Of a stretch of DNA of 64,000 bases, positions 25,173 through 33,540 are shown piece by piece (position 1 is the stretch's first letter; each line of letters opens with the position of its first letter). The notes beneath the pieces were generated by a model. That model had not been told where the DNA came from. It saw nothing but the letters and a program-made list of their open reading frames with translations, and did not search any database. The stretch covers positions 1 to 64,000 of the forward strand of contig JBIKUD010000011.1 in the NCBI GenBank assembly GCA_044347745.1. Direction: 5' to 3'. Source of the DNA: JAIBBV01 sp044347745. GTDB lineage: Bacteria; Bdellovibrionota_C; UBA2361; JAFLCA01. Position numbers and translations under genes: made by a program.

Positions 25173-26834
25173 TTACTTACTCATGCGCTGGGCGCGGCCG
25201 CGTAATTCGTTAATCTTATCTCGGACTGCCGCAAATACTTTCCCGCGATTCTCATGAGCCTTACGCGCGGCATTAAGGATAGAGCCGGTATAAGTGTCGA
25301 ACAAGCCCCTATCTTCGGTGGACTTAAGCTGCGCTCTGACTAGCTGAGCGGTAGGGGGAGTCGCCGCAGCGATACACTCAGGGCTTTGGGCTAATCCGAT
25401 GGTGCCAAGGATCTTCATATATTCCTCTATTTTTGGGAGAGCTTGTTCATCCACCGCTCTTCTTATTGTTAAGTGTGGTAAACCCGCAATTCTTGAGAGT
25501 GCATAGGTGGAGCCATAAAATTCTGCAACAAGCTTAACCACCTCGTAGGGGTGGAAATCAGAGGCCGCGACAGCTACTTTTATCCGCCGTCCTACCTCTT
25601 CCAGGGCCTCAGGATGAGCGCTTATCTGCTTCTCTATTCCCTCGATTGCTTGGTAACGCTCGACGCTGGGCGGTCTTTTTCCTGCTCGCCAACCACGTGC
25701 GGTGGTAGCGGCAATGTCCACATTAAAAACTTGTTTGCACTCGGCGAGTGCAGAGACCAAGGTGTTTTTAGCTTTGACTCGATTTTCGATCAGTTCAATA
25801 ATTTGTAGAACCAGCTCGGCACTCACTTCGAGACGAACGCCTGGTTTAATATGCGCTCTCTCACTAAGCGGAAGTGCCCCCAAATCAACGAGCCGGTTTA
25901 AATCTTGGGAGTTCCCCAACTGAAGCAGCGTTTTGCCCCGCGATTCTATGAGAGACGGATACATCCCCTCGCGTTTTAGAATAACTGCCAAACCTTCAAG
26001 GAGAGGAGCTTTTGTACGAGCGATTGTAAGCGTACTCGCTTCTTTATGAAGATGCACATTTGCGATAGCGAAAAAACCTCTCACAAACGCCTGTCGCTCT
26101 GCAGAGGTAGTAAGGTGCTCCCAAATAAGTGCTGAGTTTTGTTTTGAGCGATCGAGAAAATAGGGGACAAGAGTCGACTTAAAACGAACCAGGAAATGAG
26201 TTTTCCCCCGTAAGTGAACCTCTTTAGGTTGCAGATGCATACCGCAACTTTCATGCAAGGCTTCGCAAATTTCTTGCAGCACTTTGAGGTCAGAGTGATA
26301 AAGAACAATTTTAGACCTCTTTTCACCGCGCTCAACCGAGGCTGCAAGAGCACCCAGCACCTTTGCAAAAGCCGGTGATGGCGATTCGGGAATTTGGACT
26401 GACTCTGTTCTTCGCAAGCGATTATGCGGGTCGGCTCGTACTAACACGAGAGGCAATGATCCTGTTCGAATCCAGTCGCGGACACCCTGGGTGGGGTGCA
26501 TGGTTCGTATTTCATTTACTGTGCGTCCTTCCGCCTGAAGTTGCATGACCGCACAAAAGGTACGGAATGTATCTTTTACTTTGTTAAATGTCTCAGCGCT
26601 TACTGGAAACGAAATAATGCCGGGTTGGGCATGCTGAGCAATACGGCAAAAAACTTCACAGGCCTTTATAAATTGGGGCTTTACCTTGAGGGTACGGAGA
26701 GTTTCTGCAGGAAGCTGAATTTCGGCATACGCTAATGCTTGCGAAATCGGCGACCTGGTCGACCCCAATTGAAAAGATTTTTGTGAGTTTGGCTGTGCGC
26801 CTAGATGAGGCGCCGAAACAGACTGAGAGTGCAT
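25173..26834 (-). CDS. Putative LAGLIDADG-derived multi-HTH protein, catalytically degenerate (553 aa)
   Basis: By eye the chain reads as: a Ser/Gln-rich N-terminus; HTH-like segment 1 (EGRTVNEIRTMHPTQGVRDW, about 102-121); LAGLIDADG-like half 1 (KVLGALAAS..., about 158-228); half 2 (RQAFVRGFFAIANVHLHK, about 247-264, continuing to about 320); HTH-like 2 (DIAATTARGWRAGKRPPS, about 373-390); HTH-like 3 (YALSRIAGLPHLTIRRAVDE, about 444-463). In active homing endonucleases each half ends its first helix with a catalytic Asp/Glu. Here those positions are Ser and Ala, so nuclease activity is unlikely. WhiA is a known precedent of such domestication, but the domain order differs. The ATG at 26834 follows GGAAG; an upstream start at 26864 is also in frame. 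The assignment is tentative. Confidence 0.5.
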   Translation of the reverse strand: MHSQSVSAPHLGAQPNSQKSFQLGSTRSPISQALAYAEIQLPAETLRTLKVKPQFIKACEVFCRIAQHAQPGIISFPVSAETFNKVKDTFRTFCAVMQLQAEGRTVNEIRTMHPTQGVRDWIRTGSLPLVLVRADPHNRLRRTESVQIPESPSPAFAKVLGALAASVERGEKRSKIVLYHSDLKVLQEICEALHESCGMHLQPKEVHLRGKTHFLVRFKSTLVPYFLDRSKQNSALIWEHLTTSAERQAFVRGFFAIANVHLHKEASTLTIARTKAPLLEGLAVILKREGMYPSLIESRGKTLLQLGNSQDLNRLVDLGALPLSERAHIKPGVRLEVSAELVLQIIELIENRVKAKNTLVSALAECKQVFNVDIAATTARGWRAGKRPPSVERYQAIEGIEKQISAHPEALEEVGRRIKVAVAASDFHPYEVVKLVAEFYGSTYALSRIAGLPHLTIRRAVDEQALPKIEEYMKILGTIGLAQSPECIAAATPPTAQLVRAQLKSTEDRGLFDTYTGSILNAARKAHENRGKVFAAVRDKINELRGRAQRMSK

Positions 26835-27057
26835 AAACTTCCACCAACAAAATGAGCTAACCAACCTGGCGCTATTTTATCCCTTGTGGGTCCTTAAGCA
26901 ATTTGTCTGAGTTGTGTTGTGGACACAGAGGTTTAGCCCAAGGCGTTTGAAATTTAGGACCCAATACTACTTGAATTGCTGAAATTACTTGGATTAACAT
27001 TACAAGTAGATCTTTTTAACTTTTCAGTCCTGGGTATTTGATTCTCCCTATCTTAGG

Positions 27058-27091
27058 GTGCTGTCCAAGTGGTGGAAAACGTGGACAACAC
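27058..27091 (+). promoter_or_regulatory. Inverted repeat upstream of SPFH-like gene
   Basis: GTGCTGTCCA (27058-27067) and TGGACAACAC (27082-27091) are inverted with one mismatch and a 14-bp spacer. The site lies about 80 bp before the chosen start of the downstream gene, in a ~330-bp gap that otherwise shows nothing clear. It could be an operator or a leader hairpin. Confidence 0.35.
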
Positions 27092-27168
27092 CGTAAGACA
27101 GAGTGAGCCATTTTATGGTTTATTCTGTTTTTTATCCATTCCCGTGTTCTCTTACCCCTTTTTTGCAC

Positions 27169-27951
27169 ATGAATCAGCTTCCCGCTGCGTTTCGTGTTGT
27201 TGGCGCCGCTGATTATCTTCAAATGAAGCAAATTCGGCGGTTCGCTTGGATGCTGCTTGTTGTCTTTCTAGTGGTGGTATCACTTGTCTGGGGAATGATC
27301 GCTTTGAATGCTCCTGCGGTGATCGCCTGTGTGGCGCCGATTGGCTTCGGAGCTGGTCTTGCTTTGCCTCTTGGCTATTTTGCTTTGAGGCATGTGCGCA
27401 CCCGGGCGGCGCAGTTCCTACCGCTCCCCGCAAATCATCTGCTCTTTGTGTTGATGCCCACAAGTCTTGGTGGTTTCCGACCGGAACTCGTTCGAGTTGC
27501 CGCGGTAGAGAGCAGAGCAGAGCTTAATCTTGAGGGTGCAGTGCCCGTGGCATTTGTGCCGTTGCGTCCCTGCCACTGGGAACCTTTCAGTATCGAGTGG
27601 GTCGATACTGAAAGGAATATCGTCTATTCGTGTCGCTTGCGTGTGAACGTGGAGTTGCCGCCAGGCATTCTTCCTGAACAGGTTGAGGGCTGGATCCGCG
27701 TATCCAGTGCAAGGCTAGAGCAGGAACTCAGCGCTTGCTTTCCAAAGGCTCTGAAGGCCCTTGGCATTCTTGCGCAAGAGATGCAGGTGCTAGATCCATT
27801 TCGGGATGCGTTTACGGCCAAGATGCTTGAGCTCTTGGCCTCTGAACTGAAGCTTGCGAGTAAGGGCATTCTGGTCTCACTGAGCACCGAGATGCTCGAT
27901 GCCAGTTTTATCGAGCGTTCGACTATCGTAAGCCTGAGAGGTGGGCATTGA
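27169..27951 (+). CDS. Membrane protein with possible SPFH/band-7-like domain (260 aa)
   Basis: Two hydrophobic segments near the N-terminus (about residues 23-50 and 56-75) are followed by a soluble domain. Its second half has the spacing of an SPFH/prohibitin domain: a strand YSCRLRVNVELPP, a helix-rich stretch LEQELSACFPKALKALG, then LASELKLASKGILVSLSTEM. Band-7 proteins form large membrane-bound assemblies. The match is weak and unconfirmed. ATG 27169 gives a compact N-terminus, but in-frame starts at 27103 and 27115 are possible, and none has a clear ribosome binding site. Confidence 0.5.
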   Translation: MNQLPAAFRVVGAADYLQMKQIRRFAWMLLVVFLVVVSLVWGMIALNAPAVIACVAPIGFGAGLALPLGYFALRHVRTRAAQFLPLPANHLLFVLMPTSLGGFRPELVRVAAVESRAELNLEGAVPVAFVPLRPCHWEPFSIEWVDTERNIVYSCRLRVNVELPPGILPEQVEGWIRVSSARLEQELSACFPKALKALGILAQEMQVLDPFRDAFTAKMLELLASELKLASKGILVSLSTEMLDASFIERSTIVSLRGGH

Positions 27952-28206
27952 GTCGCTTCAAGTGGGCAGCAAGCGAGTTAGCGTGCAATAGCAGTTCAAC
28001 AGAGCGAGCCCTCAGCTGAGAGACGTGCAATGTAGGTGAAGTTTAAGGATTTTTAATGGCTCGCTCTGTTCTTAATTTCAAAACGCAATTAACCGAAGAT
28101 GCGCATATTTTGCGACGTGTTTTTAGCCTTAATTCAATATTATTTGGCCATTGTTTCGCTTGTTCAAGGTTAGACATCTATCCTATTTATAGCTACTCTA
28201 GTGTCT

Positions 28207-28911
28207 ATGACAGTCAAGGTAATTGGCACAGAAGTGAATTCCATGTTCGGCTCTATCGCCGAGCGCTACGATTTGGCTAATTCAGTTTTGAGCCTGGGAA
28301 TTCATAAGCTCTGGCGGCGAAGACTACTTCAGATTGTACCGATGCACACTGAGCGAGCGCTTGACCTTTGTACTGGAACCGGTGACTTGCTTCCGATACT
28401 CCGTAAGCGCTGTCGCTACGTGCTTGGAGCCGATTTTTGTTTGCCAATGATGCGGGCTGGTCAAAAGAAACAGCGCCTTGAAGATAAATTTTTGCAGGCA
28501 GATGCGTTACGCCTCCCCTTGATGGATTCTAGTTTCGACCTTATCACCGTTGCGTTTGGAGTACGTAATCTTGAAAGCCTTAACCAGGGGCTCACCGAAA
28601 TGCGTCGTGTGCTCAAACCTGGAGGTAAGCTGATTGTGTTAGAGTTTGGGCAACCTAGCCTTTGGGGCTTCGGAGCGCTCTATCGCTGGTACAGTGCACA
28701 TGTGTTGCCGTTTATTGGTGGAATGCTTACCGGCAACCGCGCCGCTTATACGTATCTTCCAGAAACATCTAGAACGTTCCCCTGCGGAGCTGCGTTCACT
28801 CAAATTTTTACAAAAGTGGGTTTTAAAGTTGAACTTGCCGAGCCTCAGACAGGAGGTGTTGCCTTTTTATATTCGGGCACGAAGGTACTTCATGAGCCAA
28901 AGGATTTGTAG
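28207..28911 (+). CDS. menG: Demethylmenaquinone methyltransferase (MenG/UbiE)
   Basis: UbiE/MenG transfers a methyl group from SAM to demethylmenaquinone, the last step of menaquinone synthesis. The family N-terminus MFGSIAERYDLANSVLSLG is present. Motif I is ALDLCTGTGDLLP (about 51-63), and the hallmark SFDLITVAFGVRNL and MRRVLKPGGKLIVLEF follow. Length 234 aa, as expected. The ATG at 28207 is two codons inside a GTG at 28201. It works in the same pathway as the operon at 40362-44785. The next gene starts 5 bp downstream, so the two probably form an operon. Confidence 0.95.
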   Translation: MTVKVIGTEVNSMFGSIAERYDLANSVLSLGIHKLWRRRLLQIVPMHTERALDLCTGTGDLLPILRKRCRYVLGADFCLPMMRAGQKKQRLEDKFLQADALRLPLMDSSFDLITVAFGVRNLESLNQGLTEMRRVLKPGGKLIVLEFGQPSLWGFGALYRWYSAHVLPFIGGMLTGNRAAYTYLPETSRTFPCGAAFTQIFTKVGFKVELAEPQTGGVAFLYSGTKVLHEPKDL

Positions 28912-28916
28912 GGATT

Positions 28917-29696
28917 ATGATCCTTAGGGCGGCTGGTCGGTTTTTTTTAGGTGCGAGCCTTTTGTTTCGCGCTGCAGCTTTACTTATCAGAACCCCTAAA
29001 CTTGCGGCGCTCGCGGCGCTGCCTCTGGTGCTTACAATTCTGCTTTATATTTCTCTTAACCGCTATGTCATCGACCCAGGAGTTGATAATGCGGTTGTTT
29101 TTATTCAGAACTTAATAACTCGAGTGCCCTTGCTTGGAGGCTGGGAGTGGTTTGTTCAAAGTGTTGTTTGGCTTCTTAAAATAATATTAAACGTCAGTTT
29201 TTGGCTATTTGCAGTGCTGGCATTTTCATTTTCAAGCACCATTCTCGGTTTGCCTCTTATGGATTTTTTAGCTGCCGGGACGGAACGCTACACGAGGCCT
29301 GCACTTGCGTTGGTCCCAGAAACTTCACTCAAGCAGGAGCTGGATAAATTACTCCAAGACTTAGTGAAGTCCTTGCTGGCTGCGTTTCTTAGCTTGTTCT
29401 GTTTGTTGCTGGCTTTTATTCCGTTTGTTGCCATATTTTCGACCCTAGTCATTTGGCTCTTAATGGCTTTCCAATTTCTTACTTACCCGCAAACACGACG
29501 CGGAATTCCGGTTCGAAGTTGTTTCCTTACCCTTTGGCAAAACGCCTCAATCTGTCTTGGGTTTGGGGCTGCATGCACTGCCGGCTTTGCGATTCCTTTT
29601 TTTGCTGCATTTGTTGCGCCGCTGGCGGTGGTAGGAGGGACGATGCTGTATGCGTTAATTACGCATTCGCCTCCTCGCTCAGTCCAATCGGAATAG
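28917..29696 (+). CDS. EI24/CysZ-like membrane protein
   Basis: The 259-residue protein has several hydrophobic segments (about 28-50, 76-105, 150-185, 220-245) arranged as in the EI24 family (Pfam PF07264), which includes the sulfate permease CysZ. Family-like features are TPKLAALAALPLVLTIL near the N-terminus and the central SSTILGLPLMDFLA. Most members outside Enterobacteria have no defined substrate, and no cysteine-synthesis genes are adjacent. It lies 5 bp after menG. Confidence 0.75.
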   Translation: MILRAAGRFFLGASLLFRAAALLIRTPKLAALAALPLVLTILLYISLNRYVIDPGVDNAVVFIQNLITRVPLLGGWEWFVQSVVWLLKIILNVSFWLFAVLAFSFSSTILGLPLMDFLAAGTERYTRPALALVPETSLKQELDKLLQDLVKSLLAAFLSLFCLLLAFIPFVAIFSTLVIWLLMAFQFLTYPQTRRGIPVRSCFLTLWQNASICLGFGAACTAGFAIPFFAAFVAPLAVVGGTMLYALITHSPPRSVQSE

Positions 29697-29715
29697 TCTT
29701 CATTATAGAGAAATG

Positions 29716-31017
29716 TTAGTGAGCACTACTCAGTTTGCCGTCGTGATCCCTCGCCCACAAGCGACTGCTTTCCTTGAGGTGCTGAGGGGGCCAGCTTGTA
29801 CTCATGTGTGCCTGGTGGTTGGCAGGCCAACCTTGGCTTGTGAAAATGTAGTGCTGCCCAGGGTTGCCCTGAAGGGTGAGATGGAAACTGCGCTTCCATT
29901 CATACGTAAGACAACTCCATAGTATCGAGCGCTCTTCGGCGCGATCGCAGCGTGAAAGTTGCTGAACTAAATTAGGGATGGTGTCGTATTGAAAGTAAGG
30001 TGAAATTGCTACGCGAGTTTGTGCGATTTTATTAAAATTGCCATGCTCATCCAGTCCTCCGCGGAGTGCCGTATAGGGGTAGGCGCGATAAAGCATATCC
30101 CGCAGCTGTAGCCGAGGCGGCACCTGGTCAAATGGCCCATCAAAATAGCTGTTTTCATAGACTTCGCGAAGAGATACACCAACGAGAATTTTCCTATTAT
30201 AGGCCAGATCGGAGTAAAAAATGAATGAGCTTCGTTTTCCAAGTAGTAGTTCAGGGTTTGATTCCAATATCTCTATGTCTTCGGGAGCTGCATGATGCTC
30301 ATCTAGCAAATAATAAAAGGCTGATGTTTTTTGGTTGAAAAGCAAGTAAAATCTGACCCCTGACTCATCTTGGATCCAGGAAACCAAGCGTTCGTCCTCA
30401 TTCATTTTTGGCAGAGCTCCTTGAGATTGATTATTTGGAAGCTTGAAGACTACGGTCTGGTTGCCGTAGCTAACCCGATAGAAGTTCGCCTCCCTATTGC
30501 TTTGGTCTTTCACATTTAATCCATTCGTTACGTCGAATGTTTTAGAAAATGCGCCGCCTTGCGGATCTTTAGAAAAAAAGTAGCCGATATGCACTTTTCC
30601 GAGGTGAGCATCTAAAAGACGAATATTTCCTGAAATAGGCTGCCCAGCCAGGGTGAAGCGATAGTAATAATAGGTTTCCGTCGGGTAAACGACTGCATAG
30701 CTGGGGAAATTCTTAAAAAGATAGGTGAGCATCTCATCTGGATTGTATGGGTCCGGTAATTTCGTCTCATCCGCTGAAAGTGCGGCATGAGCTAGTTTAT
30801 ATCCAAGGCTAAAAAGGGAGCGGGTGTAGTCGACTACAATCTCCGACGAGATGTTGCCACTACGGAGTTCATTCTTTTGCAACCAAAATTGATTTAATTC
30901 AAAATCCCTGCGCCCCAAACTAACGAGCTTGGAACAGGCTATGAAGGTGATGGTGCAGACGGCAGCCCATAGGGTAACGCGCCGCCATTTAATTAACTTG
31001 ATATTCAGTTTAGCCAT
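29716..31017 (-). CDS. Membrane-anchored protein of unknown function with C-terminal Trp/His repeats (433 aa)
   Basis: One N-terminal helix (about 13-31, TLWAAVCTITFIACSKLV) anchors or exports the protein; the Cys at its end could be a lipobox-like site. The body (about 35-385) is beta-rich with many Tyr/Phe (ETYYYYRF, KVHIGYFF) and is not recognised. The last ~48 residues form about four 12-residue units: NPGQHYIFTSQG, WPANHQAHMSTS, WPPQHLKESSRL and WARDHDGKLSSAH. The same W-P-x-x-H-x4-S unit fills the secreted protein at 32122-33138. The gene is divergent from the MORN-like gene, with a ~125-bp shared promoter region. Confidence 0.65.
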   Translation of the reverse strand: MAKLNIKLIKWRRVTLWAAVCTITFIACSKLVSLGRRDFELNQFWLQKNELRSGNISSEIVVDYTRSLFSLGYKLAHAALSADETKLPDPYNPDEMLTYLFKNFPSYAVVYPTETYYYYRFTLAGQPISGNIRLLDAHLGKVHIGYFFSKDPQGGAFSKTFDVTNGLNVKDQSNREANFYRVSYGNQTVVFKLPNNQSQGALPKMNEDERLVSWIQDESGVRFYLLFNQKTSAFYYLLDEHHAAPEDIEILESNPELLLGKRSSFIFYSDLAYNRKILVGVSLREVYENSYFDGPFDQVPPRLQLRDMLYRAYPYTALRGGLDEHGNFNKIAQTRVAISPYFQYDTIPNLVQQLSRCDRAEERSILWSCLTYEWKRSFHLTLQGNPGQHYIFTSQGWPANHQAHMSTSWPPQHLKESSRLWARDHDGKLSSAH

Positions 31018-31142
31018 TGTTGATATGATAGAATTTTAATTTCAAAAGGGTGGGTGTTTGGACATGCCACTTTCTTAGCAGCGCGTCAGTGTCTATACTG
31101 GGTCTATACTGGGTAATAATCCCGTTTAGTGGAGTAGTCAAA

Positions 31143-31934
31143 TTGGCACCAGATCGAGAAACGAGCAACTCTAATCGCAGCGGAACCCTGGCCTGGGCTG
31201 CCGGTGCGGCGGCTCTTTTTTCAGCACTCAGCTTTGTGGCCTGGAGGAATACTTCTTCGGGCAAGACCGAGGCCGCGTTGGCTCCTGATTTGGAAGCCGC
31301 GGGCCCGATGCGTTCTCATCCACCCCAAATCGAATCGAGTCGGACGCAAGTAGGGCCTGTGAACATCGCGGATGAGAAGGAGGTGCTTGATATTGGAGCA
31401 CTTCAAGTGCCCCAGCTGCCTTTGCCTGTGCGCGAGTGTCAAAACTTCTATTTTGAGAGTGGACGGCTGATGATGGCATCTGAATATTTAGTGGAAGGGG
31501 GAAATCGCATAAGAGATGGTCTAACGGTTTGCTATTACGAGGATTCTCATTTTGAGAAAATTCGCAGTTATTGGAAGGAAGGAAAACTTGACGGTGGGTG
31601 GTCGTACAGCCGCAGTGACGGGAGTGTATATATTACCATAGATTTTAGGGATGGAGCTCCTGACGGGAAGTTTTTTGTGTATGGTCTTGAGGGGCATATG
31701 CTTGTAAGCGGCAACTTAAAAGCGGAGGGGCACATCAGTCTGTGGCAGGCCAATGAAAGACTTCTTTTCCCTGAGTCGTGCGTAGACGAGCTAACCTCGG
31801 TTGTGAACAATCACAAGAGTCTCGCTGGGAAAGTGGGAATCTGGAGCTGGTATAGCCAAAACACCGGCGCCCCAATTATAACACGAAGCTATGATTGGTC
31901 TGAGCCTGATAAGTTGATTAGCACCATTCCCTAA
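31143..31934 (+). CDS. Membrane-anchored YwqK/MORN-like repeat protein (263 aa)
   Basis: I place the start at TTG 31143 because GGAG lies at 31131-31134; a GTG at 31050 is in frame but would extend across the divergent promoter. The product then has a short basic N-terminus and one helix (about 17-35). The C-terminal half has MORN/YwqK-type spacing: FYFESGRLMMAS, IRSYWKEGKLDGGW, IDFRDGAPDGKFFVYG and GHMLVSGNLKAEG. Such repeats are beta-hairpins found in toxin-antitoxin-linked and surface proteins. It lies between the two Trp/His-repeat genes and is divergent from the first. Its stop codon is built into a short palindrome. Function unknown. Confidence 0.65.
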   Translation: MAPDRETSNSNRSGTLAWAAGAAALFSALSFVAWRNTSSGKTEAALAPDLEAAGPMRSHPPQIESSRTQVGPVNIADEKEVLDIGALQVPQLPLPVRECQNFYFESGRLMMASEYLVEGGNRIRDGLTVCYYEDSHFEKIRSYWKEGKLDGGWSYSRSDGSVYITIDFRDGAPDGKFFVYGLEGHMLVSGNLKAEGHISLWQANERLLFPESCVDELTSVVNNHKSLAGKVGIWSWYSQNTGAPIITRSYDWSEPDKLISTIP

Positions 31935-31970
31935 GAGCACGTAACGCCTTCATTCTGTTACGCGCTCTAA
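31932..31970. repeat. Short palindrome related to the 178-bp element
   Basis: AGAGCACGTAAC (31934-31945) pairs with GTTACGCGCTCT (31957-31968) around an 11-nt loop. The right half, CGTAACGCCTTCATTCTGTT, matches the right end of the element at 6282-6459 almost base for base. The stop codon of the MORN-like gene (TAA, 31932-31934) is part of the left arm. It may act as a terminator hairpin and looks like an internal-deletion relative of the larger element. Confidence 0.65.
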
Positions 31971-32121
31971 GAAGCCTTCTTTGTATTGGCCTCAGCAAGC
32001 GGATTTTTGCCACAGAATATAAGGTTTCGCCAATGAGCGAACTATTTTGATGATGAGCTTGCCCTAGGGCTCTTTGCAGCTCCAAACAAATAAGAAGAGC
32101 TAAGGCCGCATAACGCTAATC

Positions 32122-33138
32122 TTAATTCGGATTGGGAATATTCTCTTGCACCTCACTAAATTGGAGTTGGCGATCCCAAGGCCAGCCTGCAGAAGTAACG
32201 ATTGAATGATTTTTTAGGTCGAAGCAGGAACTGAGAGGCTGATAGTGGTTTTTCTTCCAGGTCGCGCTGGTTGGCTTGTAATGTTTGGGGCCCCAAGATT
32301 TGCTCGCTGGCTTGACATGGTCAGGCGGCCAGCTACGACTTACGTTTTTTTGATGACTGCCCGGCCAATCTCTTGAGATGGTGTAGCTATGATTTGCGGG
32401 CCAGGAGTCATTCGCTCTGTGCCAGCTGTTTGAGATTGTTTTGTCGTGGTTAGGAGGCCAGGAAGTGCTGGTGTTTACGGAATGCCCTGCGTAGGTAGAG
32501 CTGACGCCCACGGTATGCCCAGGCTCATTTGGCCACTGCCTGCTGGTGTCCCAGCTGTGTCCCGCTGGCCAGCTTGTGCTTAAAGTGTCGAGATGATTAC
32601 CGCCCCACGTACTGCTGTCTGCTTGGGTATGATTCGTAGGCCAGGCACTTGAAAAGCCTGTGGCATGAGTGCCCCAACCGCCGCTGATCGGCGCTTCATG
32701 ATTCGGAGGCCACCCGGGCGGGTTTGCGGGCCAATGTTGGCTGACGTCGTATTCATGGGAGGGGGGCCAATTTGTATTCAGGCTGGTTGCACCTGCATGC
32801 CCGCCCTGGGTCCATCCGTTGCTGACCGCAAACTCATGCTGTCCAGGCCAATTCGCCGCGCTACTCGTAACGGCGTGTCCACCAGTGGTCCATGTTCCAG
32901 AAGCTGGCTGGGCGTGACCGCCCGGCCAGTTGGAACTGTACTGGTAATGGTGTCCTGCACCCCAACTGTTGGTACTGGTGGTCTCTTCGTGATTGCCAGG
33001 TGCCCAACTATTGCTGGGTATGACATTGTGATTGGGTGGCCAATCAGCAAAGCTTTGCTCTGGCTGCGTTGCTTGAACTCCAAGGAATAAAAGAAGAACG
33101 AGAGATCGATTGAAAGATGAAGGCTGCGGAAGTTTCAT
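32122..33138 (-). CDS. Secreted protein made almost entirely of ~25 Trp/His 12-residue repeats
   Basis: A signal peptide (residues 1-31, hydrophobic core SLVLLLFLGVQA, cleavage near SFA-DWPP) is followed by about 25 tandem units of consensus W-P-x-x-H-x4-S-x-x. Examples are WPPNHNVIPSNS, WPANHSYTISRD, WPGSHQKNVSRS and WPPDHVKPASKS. Most units are 12 residues; a few are 7, 11, 13 or 14. Trp, His and Ser are the fixed positions and Pro/Gly/Asn are frequent. The composition is extreme, with almost no long hydrophobic stretches after the signal. I start at ATG 33138 because it places the signal peptide correctly; an upstream frame start at 33189 adds 17 residues. No family is recognised. A metal-, glycan- or cell-wall-binding fibre is possible, but this is speculation. 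Confidence 0.8.
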   Translation of the reverse strand: MKLPQPSSFNRSLVLLLFLGVQATQPEQSFADWPPNHNVIPSNSWAPGNHEETTSTNSWGAGHHYQYSSNWPGGHAQPASGTWTTGGHAVTSSAANWPGQHEFAVSNGWTQGGHAGATSLNTNWPPSHEYDVSQHWPANPPGWPPNHEAPISGGWGTHATGFSSAWPTNHTQADSSTWGGNHLDTLSTSWPAGHSWDTSRQWPNEPGHTVGVSSTYAGHSVNTSTSWPPNHDKTISNSWHRANDSWPANHSYTISRDWPGSHQKNVSRSWPPDHVKPASKSWGPKHYKPTSATWKKNHYQPLSSCFDLKNHSIVTSAGWPWDRQLQFSEVQENIPNPN

Positions 33139-33540
33139 TTTTAAAGCCCTTACAGAGGGAGGCTTGGAAAGAGCGGACGAGCGGGACATCGCTTATCGAT
33201 TAGCATAGAGGAGGTGCTCTGTGTCAATCTTTTTCTCACAGCAGATGGGTAGATGTCCCAGTTTGTTGTTGACACCGTGGCTTGGCTTAAGGTAGTTCCC
33301 AACCCATGACTCTTCAGAGTTGGCTTGCATCCGCTTGAAGTCAAAGCAGCAATCCAAGATTCCCTAATCCGTTCCTTGTTAAATTGTTCCAGCCAGTAGT
33401 TTTGGCCATATTGTTGAGCGCTGTGGTTTGGCGCCTGTTTCCGACTAGCTATTGTCTCAATTAGGCATGCAAATCGTTCGATTTTTTGCCACTTATTCGC
33501 TCTCTTCAGATTTTCTGTTTCCTTTTGGACTGACTTCCCG
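33139..33540. other. ~400-bp divergent intergenic region
   Basis: This gap lies between the divergent Trp/His-repeat gene and the Rhs gene and must hold both promoters. I see no clear gene, RNA or strong palindrome in it. Confidence 0.45.

Noticed and set aside
31091..31116. Short tandem repeat GTCTATACTGG in the divergent promoter region
   Set aside because: Only about two copies and no clear link to regulation; it may be chance or a replication-slippage product.
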